Assembly (NCBI GenBank): GCA_003991915.1
Contig: RQTK01000176.1
Coordinates: forward strand, 481,502 to 545,501
Direction: 5' to 3'
From: Elysia chlorotica
Lineage: Eukaryota; Mollusca; Gastropoda; Plakobranchidae
DNA: 64,000 nucleotides
In this document: piece by piece, positions 1-9,900 of the stretch
Layout: each line of letters opens with the position of its first letter
Position numbering within the stretch: position 1 is the stretch's first letter
Translations under genes and position numbers: made by a program
The notes under the pieces: model-generated
Database searches by the model: none
The model's input: the letters and a program-made list of their open reading frames with translations, nothing else
What the model was told of the DNA's origin: nothing

Positions 1-85
<85 letters not shown>
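1..85. repeat. (TAA)n microsatellite
   Basis: About 28 uninterrupted TAA units run from the window edge, so the full length is unknown. Positions 86-470 after it hold AT-rich sequence with no gene that I can see. Confidence 0.97.
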
Positions 86-87
<2 letters not shown>

Positions 88-469
88 AGTGTTTTAACAC
101 AGCAAATATACTCGGGTGGAACAGATGGAACAGTCAATGATGCTGAAATTCTATTATGCAGAGGACCAGCGAAAGGGCGGTTAAGTCATAATACGTATCA
201 TTTTAACTTTTCTTTGCATTTCATTGATTATTAAACTTGAGTTTTTTTTCCTCTTGAACATAGTTTCCCTTTAGGATTTAAACAATTAACCTTTGAAGAC
301 CCAGGGCATTTGATGGTAAATATTGATAATTTTCACCTCTCACAGAAATTGCCTATTTTCAAAGAGTGACACCTTGCCGCTGGTTGGGAGGTTTGCGCGT
401 TTCAATGACCTCTAGAGCTATGCTGGCTGGCAATTCGTCTAGTGGTAGAGTCACCCAAGAAAGACTTAG

Positions 470-2165
470 TTTTATTGTTTTTAAGGTAGAGACCAGACTG
501 AAAGCACCCATTGGCCCTCGAGATTGGAGGTTGAGCTTGGGCCAACAAACCCCCTCTCGTTAAAAAAAAACCACCTCCTCTGACGACCAAGAACATAGTG
601 ATCTGGAACATCAGAACCCGGTATGGAACTTGAAGAATGTCGAGAGATGAACATGTACCACTTGAAGATATTGGGCCTCTGTAAGATCAAATGGACAGGG
701 ACATCGATAACAAGACTAACCAATGGAAACACCATAATCCACTCTGGAAAAAAAGGTCAAGCACATACCCATGGAGTCGCACTATGTATGGCACCCGAGG
801 CAACACGGGCAGTATTGTTCTGGGAACCTGTATCACCAAGAATTCTCACTGCAAGATTCAACTTGAAATTCAGAAGAGTCAACGCCATCCAGTGCTATGC
901 TCACCCAAATGTAACACACATCGAAGTCAACGTGAACTTTTATGAACAAACCTAGACGGTGATCGATGAAGTCCAAAAGAGAGACATCAAAATACTGTTG
1001 GGAGACCGAAACTCTAAAATAGGCACTGACAACGCAAGCCTAGAGAACATCATGGAAATCTAAGGCATCGTAGAACAGATCGAGAATGGATAATTCTTCG
1101 CTGAGTTTTGCTCCCTTAATGACCTGGTTATTGGAGGCACTTCTTTCCTGCACAAGACCATCCACAAAACGACATGGATCTCCCCCGACGACAAGACCGA
1201 AAATCAAATAGACCACATCACAGTCAGCAGAAAGTGGAGACGGAGCTTGCACGATGTGAGAGTGAAACGTGGTGCAGATGCAATATCAGGTCACCACCTG
1301 GTGGTTGCACTACTTAAGACCAAGCTCAGGACTTTCAACAACAGCGCCGGACGACCAGGACACAATCATAATGTACAATGCCTAAGAGAGAAACAGAAAT
1401 TAGAGCATTTCAAAATCGAGCTGAGGAACAAGTTCAGTGTGCTTCCCCTACTACCAGAAGTGACAATTGAAGAACAGTGACCAAGCCTGAGTGAGATCTG
1501 GAAGGAGACATGTTTAACTGTATTGGGTCTCAACTGACACCTGGACACGCATCACAGAAAGGAAGAACTTGAAACACAATATCAACTAGACTCAGGGCAT
1601 AGAGGAAAAACCCACACTACAGGCTCGATACTGGGAGAAGAATAGAGAGGTAAAGAAAAGTGCCAGGAAAGACAAAAGACATCTCATAAAGGAGCTGACA
1701 ACAAAGGCAGAGGTTTCAGAAGATGAGCAGGCAGGCTTCCGACAAGATCGTTCTGTCACAGACCACATATCTACCATGCGCATCATCATCGAGCAGTCAC
1801 TGGAGTTGCCGGCCCCTCTGTATGCACAGTTTGTTGACTTTCAAAAGGCATTCGACAGCGTCGACCAAGGTCTCATCTGGAGACTGATGTACCACTATGG
1901 CTTTCCGTCAAAGTTCGTCACCACAATTCAACAACTTTATAAAGACGCCACTTGTCAGTTCATCCACGATGGTAAAATAATGGAATCTTTCAACGTTAAA
2001 ACTGGCGTCTGCCAGGGTTGTTTGCTCTCGCCGACGACATTCCTTGACTGGATTATGTGAAAGTGAACTACTACATACCAGAAGACGGGTATCCGGTAGA
2101 CCTTTATGAGGCAGCTGGAGGATCTTGACTTTGAAGACGACACCAGCCTTCTCTCCAGAAATGTA
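470..2165 (+). mobile_element. Decayed RTE/BovB-like non-LTR retrotransposon (endonuclease plus partial reverse transcriptase)
   Basis: Conceptual translation in shifting frames gives an apurinic-type endonuclease (EEP fold) of the kind often annotated as craniofacial development protein 2-like: ILGLCKIKWTG, then HGVALCMAPEATRAVLFWEP, then an acidic GDRN-type motif near 1000 and a TENQIDHI motif near 1200. From about 1720 it continues into reverse transcriptase: the AGFR block, FVDFQKAFDSVD, and the GVCQGCLLSP motif. The FADD catalytic box is degraded to FEDD near 2130. Stops and frameshifts interrupt every frame. The sequence between the endonuclease tail (about 1690) and the reverse transcriptase start (about 1715) is much too short for the usual linker, so a large internal piece is deleted. 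It is a dead fossil; the EEP plus RT order is typical of RTE-clade LINEs. Confidence 0.85.
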
Positions 2166-2365
2166 GAACAAGATATATTTTAAATTACTGATTTTAGGTC
2201 CCCAAAATCCAATAATTATGGTGGCCTCACCGCGGCAACCATGTGACACTTTTCAATTTAAAAAAATACATTGTTTTCTACATTTTAGAATGTGTTGGTT
2301 TCAATGGTTGCAGTTAAAGCAACCAAAAGTGGATGACAAAGAAAACCGCTCGTTGGGGGCGAGGC

Positions 2366-2605
2366 GCGGTAGCCCTGGGGTAGAGCACCGGCTTCCGACG
2401 CAGGAGGTCCGTACTTCGAGCCTTGGCGATGTCGCCCCCTACTGGTTGGGTCGGGGTCAGTCTAATGAGACCGGCTGAGTCAGGAGGCATGGTATCCCCG
2501 GTCTCGTGTATGGCAGCTCATTAAATTGCCAGACGTCAGATTTGGGGCTCGTCCACAATAATAGCCTATACTGTTGATGTTGGACGTTAACCAGCTCAAC
2601 TACAA
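2366..2605 (+). mobile_element. tRNA-derived SINE
   Basis: A tRNA-like head has an A-box-like stretch near 2368-2385 (GGTAGCCCTGGGGTAGAGCA) and a B-box-like stretch near 2411-2423 (GTACTTCGAGCCT), about 40 bp apart as in a tRNA. A GC-rich body follows, then a tail with GTTGATGTTGGACGTTAACC at 2571-2590, a style common in molluscan SINE tails. It is more GC-rich than its surroundings. The exact ends are uncertain. Confidence 0.6.
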
Positions 2606-2715
2606 CTACCAGGACCCGCCCCTCCACTTAATACGAGTAGAACTCTGTGGAAAACTTGAATTTCCCGGAACTAGCTTTCACGGAACGAAGTGTCGCTGTG
2701 TCAACTGTCAAGCGT

Positions 2716-2743
2716 CAAAATGGCGGCTTGTCTCTGGGTTCGC
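2716..2743 (+). promoter_or_regulatory. TISU/YY1-like start element and candidate first exon
   Basis: CAAAATGGCGGC at 2716-2727 matches the TISU translation-initiator element (SAASATGGCGGC, which also binds YY1) at 11 of 12 positions. It lies in a locally GC-richer patch (about 2630-2740). The ATG at 2720 opens eight codons (MAACLWVR) that end at a GTAAAC donor at 2744. This ends in phase 0 and would join in frame to the coiled-coil exon at 4575. I infer the start of a plus-strand transcript; no transcript evidence is available. Confidence 0.35.
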
Positions 2744-2906
2744 GTAAACCACTTCTAAGAAATTAATCTGTATTGATTTATAATAAAAGACATCTACGCC
2801 TCTCTTGTTATTTTAATGTTTATATGTTAAGAGCTCCACCGTATATGTTTTACCGTACGCAATTAAATGTGGATCTATGCATACTTGCATCAGGCTATTA
2901 TTACGA

Positions 2907-2942
2907 ATAGATCTAGAGTCTAGATCTAGATCTAGATCTAGC
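2907..2942. repeat. AGATCT hexamer tract
   Basis: Consecutive, slightly imperfect TAGATC/AGATCT units lie about 190 bp downstream of the TISU-like start. Similar tracts occur at 37743-37758 and 37833-37858. Confidence 0.85.
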
Positions 2943-3422
2943 TAAAGTTTTAAAGCCTAAGGTAAGCACTTTTAAAATTCTAAAGTAGGTGGTACCAAAA
3001 ATCTAATATGGTAGCAATGCCACAGCTACCATGAGATAAGATTCTGAAACTTGTGTTGCTTCACTGTATTTTCAAGGGTGTTTTTTAAGGTTGCAGTTAA
3101 AGAGAGCTTCAGTGCTAAGTAAAGAAAATCATCCTCAGGACCCTACCCTTCCCTCGGCAAAATTGTAACCAAATTATGTTTTCAATATTTTATGTAAAAT
3201 AATAGATCTATTTTTAATCTGTTGTAAATGTAGTGTATGTCTAAAATGAGTGCAAATGGGCAGGAAAAAATCAATCTAAGAATTTATTATATTATGATAC
3301 ATGTATGGTAATTCTTTTAATCTGAAATCCTAAGGAACTTTTTTTCTTTCATTTACATCACTGCAACAGTTCACACTGGTTCTAGCAATCTAAATGGAGT
3401 AATTTTGTGAGTTTATGAGGTG

Positions 3423-3498
3423 ATGGGTTGCGGAGCCTCTGCAACTCAATCTGCATCGAAAGGGAGTCTGCAGCACAATAGGAGTATCAGAATTAACA
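3423..3498 (+). CDS. Candidate N-terminal exon with myristoylation/palmitoylation-type start (MGCGAS)
   Basis: An ATG in good initiation context (G at -3, G at +4) encodes MGCGASATQSASKG and continues to a TGA at 3516-3518. Gly2 followed by Cys3 and Ser6 is the classic signature of N-myristoylation with adjacent S-palmitoylation, which targets proteins to membranes. Two possible GT donors (after 3483 or after 3498) both leave phase 1, the phase required by the acceptor at 6638. The exon could therefore join the Ser/Pro-rich terminal exon to give a protein of roughly 100 residues. I do not recognise the family. There is no other coding support, and the ORF is short enough to be chance. Confidence 0.3.
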
Positions 3499-4574
3499 GT
3501 ACTGAACATTTATTTTGATGTTGTTCACAATGTCTAGTCATTGTAATATCAATCAATCATGCATGCCCCCTTTTTACCATTACCTTTGTAAGATATTGTT
3601 ATGAATTTGTTTTTATAAATTATAAACAAAGCTTATATTCACAATGATGATTTTGCTAACTTTTAAACATATTTTAAAAGAATCATTTACCAAGTTAACA
3701 AAGAAAAGAAAAATACAGTAAATTAATATGAATACAATTTAGTTCAGTTTCTATACAATAGCGGATCATTTAGTTTGCGCTTTTGCGTTCACTGACTTCC
3801 TGACCGGGCTAATAAATTGCGGCAGACAGGTGGAATGCTAGCATCCCGGCTCGCTTCTCGCTGGGCTGCTTGCCCATTGCTTATCAGCGGGCTGGTCAGG
3901 AATTTCGCCAATAAAGTTACAACATTCACCACCTTCTGACATGCACTGTTTTCACTCGAATCCTGCCTTGAAACATACCAAATAAAAGCTATGCATGTGC
4001 TTTGTAAGACACTTTTGTTCTCTTTACTCTGAGTATACCGAGCTGTATGCCACAATGCCTTAAAAATAATGCTTTGTTTTAGCATCATATTTATTTGTTA
4101 TTAAAAAATCTGTTCGTTCATTGAATATTTGTTGTATTTATAATGTTCAGAAAAAATTAGTGAGTATTTCCGTGTTTTCAAGCTGATCATTCTGTAATTT
4201 TAAAGCTATGGCTCATTATTGATGACCATTATGTTATATCAATGACTGGTAATTTTCTATCTTCCCGATAAATCTATACTGAGGAGACATACTTCGAACA
4301 GTTCAGAAAAGTCAAAACGTCATAATTTATATATGCTTTAAAGTATTATACTATTCAGTATTTGCGAAGAAAAAAATCTATTTTTTATAAAGGTTTCAGT
4401 CATAAATTATGTTCAAAATTAAATAATGTTACTGTGGTGGCAAAAGAGAAAGTCAGGCCAATTGTTTATTTTACACAAGTTTGCTGCTTTGTAGGTAGTG
4501 TTTCAGTTTGTTTTTTCGTTTTTATTTCGTTTAATATCTAGGAAACTAATAGTTTAGTGATTATATATATATAG

Positions 4575-4712
4575 AAAGAGAAGGTGGAGAAAAACCTACA
4601 GTATTTAGAGGAGTGTTTGGAGAACTGGAGGGACAAAACGCAGAAATATGAGGCTCTGATTAGAATATGTGAAGATGAACTCGCTGGCTTTGTAATTAAG
4701 ACTCTAAGTTAA
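4575..4712 (+). CDS. Candidate coiled-coil terminal exon of a very small protein
   Basis: Directly after an AT-rich acceptor (TATATATATAG) an open stretch of 45 codons encodes a charged helical sequence (KEKVEKNLQYLEECLENW, then RDKTQKYEALIRICEDEL) ending in ...FVIKTLS and TAA at 4710-4712. Heptad spacing of Leu, Tyr and Ile suggests a coiled coil. The entry phase is 0, so it joins in frame to the eight-codon start at 2720 to give a 53-residue protein. The acceptor has a poor pyrimidine tract and no AATAAA follows closely. I do not recognise the protein. It may instead be an internal exon using the GTAATT donor at 4692. Confidence 0.3.
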   Translation, partial: KEKVEKNLQYLEECLENWRDKTQKYEALIRICEDELAGFVIKTLS

Positions 4713-5559
4713 GGTTAAGGATCCATTTGCTGTGAACTATAGAACTTCGCAAAACATAACACATAGTTCTACAGGTATCACAGCAAATCATTCATAAATA
4801 ATCATTGCCTAACATTCAGACAAAAGAAAGAAAAAAAGTTGGAATAACAATTTAAAAGCAAAGTCTTTTATGTTGTTTTTATAAATGTAAAATCTGAAGT
4901 TTGTAATGTTGATTTTGTATAAATTTATAGCTGATGTATACCCCTTATAAGTAGATTTTGCATTTTCATGTCTTTGTTTTTACATGCTCTAACTAGTTTT
5001 CTGCGACATAATCAATATTTAGAACTTTCGATGTACACTCTAATAATAAGTGTCCGTGGAGGTAGTCCAGCCCAATCATATTAAGTATCCATTATAGAAG
5101 AGCTTAAAACTTGCTTTTTTCTTTCTCTTTCTTACAAAATGGTATAGAATGAATTTTATAATCCTTGATTTTGTTTCCTGTATGGTACATTTTAAGTCCT
5201 CTTAACTCATCAGAGTCACATTAGGTACATGTTAAGGGTAAGTGTAGAAATTTTATTCAAAGATAAAAAGCTGAAGTTTTCAAATCGACAGAAATTTGTA
5301 TTCTGGTTAAAAAATATATGAATGTTGGAAAAGCATTGTAACACAATAATTATGTGTGACATGAAACAGTTACAGGTGGAGGGAGGGCATTCTGTAAGAA
5401 TATGCAACAGCAACCAGCTATTGTATGCTCAAGGCACCTGTAAATCTTCAGACAGTGGATTTGAATGATTTTATAATATAAATAAGAGTTTTTAAAAGCT
5501 ATACCTTATGATACTCTCTCACTTCAAACTTTCTTATGCTTAGGGGCAGAACTACATTG

Positions 5560-5810
5560 ATTTTGATGTTTGTTGTGGAAGTCACTGTCATCATCTTTCT
5601 TGAAATAACACTCATTGATACATCATAAACAGTATCAAATGTGCTTGTCTCAAGCAGTTAAATATTCACAAGCATGAATCTTTTAGCTTTAGAAGCAATC
5701 CTTGTCTAGTGTCCATGTTTCCTGGCCTTCAGTTGTATAAAGAATTATGTGCTAACTCATTATTCTTAAATCTTTTTTCATGACCAATATATTGTTTAAC
5801 ACTTTTTCCC
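5560..5810 (-). mobile_element. Possible decayed LINE 3' fragment
   Basis: The reverse complement contains a translation reading LYTTEGQETWTL, which resembles the LYG.ETWTL block seen near the C-terminus of many LINE reverse transcriptases, followed by broken helical sequence. Stops interrupt it within about 20 codons. The match is short and the call is weak. Confidence 0.2.
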
Positions 5811-6637
5811 CTACAGCACCTGCAGTCTTAAAAATTTAGGGTAACTTAAAATTGCATTCAAGGTATAAAAAAAAAAAAACTAGTAGCATTTGCGTGATTA
5901 GTAAACTTATACCATAAAGACGTTATGATTGAAAACCTCCTTTCAAGAAATTTGTATAACAACAAATTGATATTAACTATCAATATTTTAATATAAAATG
6001 ATATTCTATGACATGCAAGAGCCACTCTTCTTTGAGCATGTGTAGTTTTATAAGGTCAATGATAATATTTCAGCAGCATCTCTTGGCTCTACTCCATCAG
6101 AAGCCTTGTGATGCATTTAAGAAAAGATACAAGATCATGTCAGTAATTGGGTTCAATGATAATTGTCTTAATTATAATTTGCTTTCTAATCATTGCTGCA
6201 AACTTCATTGTTCTTATTGAATTATTAATAAGTTGTAGGCAAACAGAAATCATTATGTTAGTTTTGTTTGTCTTTAAACTTATCTCTTTTTTTTTCAAAT
6301 CTGATGTCTGCTAGATCATGATGGTTAAAAGTTGAATTTTTTTTTAATTGAATATTCATGAGCAATAGTCATTTGAAATGCTCTGCTGTATACACATATT
6401 AATAGATGCCAATTTGGTTTCAAAAATTGAAGCTACTTACATATTTCCTCAGACATAAAATTGCCTCTTCTAGGGTCATTTCCTTTCTAATCCCCTTCTC
6501 TTTCACATGGAACTAGTGAATTTTGATGCATGAATCTGAGCTTTAGTTACCAAAATCGATTCTTATAATGATTCTTATGATATTAACTTATAAATGCATT
6601 TATTGTTCAAAGATTTTTGATTTTTATTTCTTTTCAG

Positions 6638-6885
6638 TAATAGAAGCCACAAGTATTTTAGACTACGAAGACACAGATGTTGGAAGCATTCGCTGCTCAG
6701 CTGCCAATCGTCAGAGTCCTGTAGGTTCTGGACTTCCACGGTCAAAAAGCCCAAGTTACACTATTCACAAGCAAACAGTGGAAGTGCAACTATTCGACAG
6801 GCCCCAATCTCCAGTTCCCAACCAAGCGTCTCAGATAAACCAAGCTGAAAAGCTGCCACCAGAAGTAGACATTGATTTGAATTGA
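6638..6885 (+). CDS. Candidate 3'-terminal exon of an unrecognised plus-strand gene (Ser/Pro-rich tail)
   Basis: A strong acceptor (TTTTTATTTCTTTTCAG, ending at 6637) opens an 81-codon reading frame that needs one nucleotide from the preceding exon. The peptide begins IEATSILDYEDTDVG, is rich in Ser, Pro, Gln and Asn (SKSPSY, RPQSPVPNQ), and ends PPEVDIDLN at TGA 6883-6885. AATAAA follows at 6897-6902, so the 3' UTR would be only a few dozen bases. The composition suggests a disordered tail. A possible first coding exon is the MGCGAS exon at 3423, which has matching phase. The next gene starts at 6954, so this exon and the TIR-HEAT gene nearly abut. The exon is credible; its gene is not identified. 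Confidence 0.45.
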
Positions 6886-6896
6886 AACCCCTTGAT

Positions 6897-6902
6897 AATA
6901 AA
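6897..6902 (+). terminator. AATAAA polyadenylation signal between two tightly packed genes
   Basis: A canonical hexamer lies 12 nt after the TGA of the Ser/Pro-rich exon and 52 nt before the ATG of the TIR-HEAT gene. Cleavage would be expected near 6915-6930. Confidence 0.45.
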
Positions 6903-6953
6903 AGGAGATAGAATCTTTCTTATGTTCAAATAACTAGACTTCAGCTTCTTAAA

Positions 6954-9900
6954 ATGGCTCCTTCATATGATGTTGTCATTGGATACCATGACAGTGATAT
7001 AAAGTTTGTGGAAAAGGTAGCAGGTGAGAAAAAGGATTTTTGCTCTTAAAATGCAGCATAATTTCCCCTGTCTCACTCAAGCAATAACATTTAGGGTCAG
7101 TGTCAGAAATATTTTATCTTTCAATGTAAGTTTTACCCTGTCATATATTTCTGCATCTTTAGTTTCAGATACATTTTTAAAAGTATCAGGTGTGATATGA
7201 ATAATCAATATAATGTGAATCATTTGTTTTGAAAATTTTCTCATGTTTTCTTTTAATGAAAAAGGGAAAGAACTCAAATAATTCTTTTATTGTTTACTTT
7301 GAAATTCTGATGCAGCAAAACTTGAAAAGGCTGACATGTCCGTGTGGTATAAAAGAAAACAAGATTCCCAGATTCAAACAACTCAATGTATTATGGGGTG
7401 TAAGGTAAGTAATTAATCAGATTCCATGTCCACTTTATCATGGACTTGAATAAAAGGTGCCTTTGACTCAAAGCAATCTATTGCTCTATTTGTTGAGTGC
7501 CAGTCAGCAAACCAAATCTAGATTTGAAATCTATTTTATATGAAGTCTAACCTCCCCACTACGGGGACCTATGGTTATTTAGCTTACTCTCTACTTCTAC
7601 ATTGATTGCAAGTCGAAGATTAGATAGTTATAACTTATGATAGGGTGCCTAAATTACCGTGCAATCCTAGAGAGTTTATACTCTGACTCTTAGCTTGTTT
7701 AAGTATGTACAATGGGGTTCAATGCCCACTGCTCCCTAGCTATACAGAGCGGTATAACACACACTAAAAGCATAAAAGACAACAACTGATAAGGATAGAA
7801 CTCAGTTTGAAGAAAAGTTAAAGATACCAACAATCGACTCCTTTATTATACTACAAACAAAAGATCAATAATTAAAATTAACGAGTCAACAAGATAAGAT
7901 CAATACCCTAAGATAGAAAAGGTAGGAATAGATAGTAACGTTTAGGGTAGTGAAACAGCATAATAATCAGAATTGAAAGTACGCAGATAGATAGTTCCAA
8001 TATTTATCAGGTAGAATAGGACTAGACCTAGTAGTCATCAAAATGAAAGGTATCAAATGAATACAGATAGTGATAGTAACATTCAAAATGCCCAGCAATT
8101 AACTGGAAAGGGGTAGAAAATAATAAAGCATGCGTAAGACATTGTAAATCATATACATGTAATTCATAATACACAATGTGTAGTTCTACAGAACAATCAT
8201 AATTAAATGACTCTGTTCTGACTATAGCTTCATGTATAATCTAGAGTGCCACTAGTACATCATACTGTCCGATTTACAGTGTAGACCCACAGTGCAAATA
8301 ATATGTATGTATTATATAGGTGTGAAATTACCACTAGTCCCAATCTAAGCCTGCTAGCCCATGCGCGTCAAGCACATTCACTGTACTTCAATACAGTGCG
8401 TATAGTTGACCAAGGGCTACTACTCAGGACCCTGGGTGCAGCTTTGCGTCAGTCTTTACAACCCATATCACATGACTTGTGCACGGAGCAGACCTAGAAT
8501 TGGTGTTGCTCTGGTGAGCCGAGGACTGAGTGATAGTAACAATCCTTTACTTAGCAAGTATACATTCTTATGTATTATCATTACATCTTAATCTCTTAAA
8601 AAACACAAAATTAGCAATAGCTAATAAAATAATATCATTTCATTATAACTCATACATAGAATTAAATGACCTGTTTGTCAATGTCAAACAATCAAACTAA
8701 ACTGTTCAACATGGAGGGGAATAGAGTAGTTCAACAAGAAATGTATAATTACTATAGAGTCAACTTACCCCCAAGTGACACAATACTCTAGGAAAAGTGA
8801 AACAAACTTAAAGTTAAAAATAACTTCAATAGGAAATAAAACTGTACATGATCCAAATCACTGCTGCAGCTTTGACATACAGTATAAAACTGAAAGAAAA
8901 TATATAATATCCAAAAAGCAGAAACTGGAAATCACGCTGCGGCACCCAAACACAACAGACACTTCCTCATTGATATTCCGATGATACTAATCTAGCGTCC
9001 AGAGAGACCTCACTTAATTTCTAAAATTGATCGGCATATGTCCATAGATGAAAGGAAAGACTCAAAATGCTTAACAATAAAGACAAAGTTTCCCCAATCA
9101 AACGAAAAGTACGCCAAGGTCTAGCAGCTATTGAATTAAGATCTAGAAATAGGTTAAAGAGTAAGAGAGATAGATAAAAGTAGTTCTACGTGTAGTTGAA
9201 GAACAAATTAAAACAAAAGAATGGTGAGTCGCACCCTTTACACATAGGCATCATGCCATCACATAAAAAATAAAATATTACCATATTGTCCTTAGAATCA
9301 TTGTACCACATAATGCAGCAAATCATGTTGATGCTCCTTAAAACACATACACATCAAAACATGTTTGATTTTGTTCTTTTTTTCATCCCTTTAATTCAAG
9401 AATCTAGATCAAATGCGACAATTTGAAAAATATAATTTTGTGGTAATTAAAGGATTTTCATTTTTGTTCTAAGTTGGTGGATCATAGTTTGTAAAGGTCT
9501 GTCTTGTCAAAAGGCCATGTATTGGGATTGGATATGCTATGCCGCTTAGCACAAAAATAGTAAAGTAAAAAAATAACGATCCAAAGTCATCACTGAATAT
9601 TTCTGCAGATCTACTTGCCCATAATGAGTGAGCTGTCTGCTGTGGACAAAGCCATTCAGGACGAGCTGGCCCTGGCATACATCTCAAACTCAGCGATCTA
9701 TCCCCTGGCACAAACAAGATTCAGACATCTCGCTCCAAAACTAAATGGAGGGGCGTAAGTAGAAATCTGGATTTCGCTGATGAGATGTATTTTCATTCTG
9801 TGGTTGCATATTACTTTCATTTCTTATCTGAATACATCCAAAAACATATTTGGATTTAGCTTTCTGAGTTTTCTGTCTGAACCTTTATCATAACAGTAAC

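Noticed and set aside
9469..9717. Minus-strand ORF of 82 aa
   Set aside because: Shadow of TIR-HEAT exon 3 on the opposite strand.
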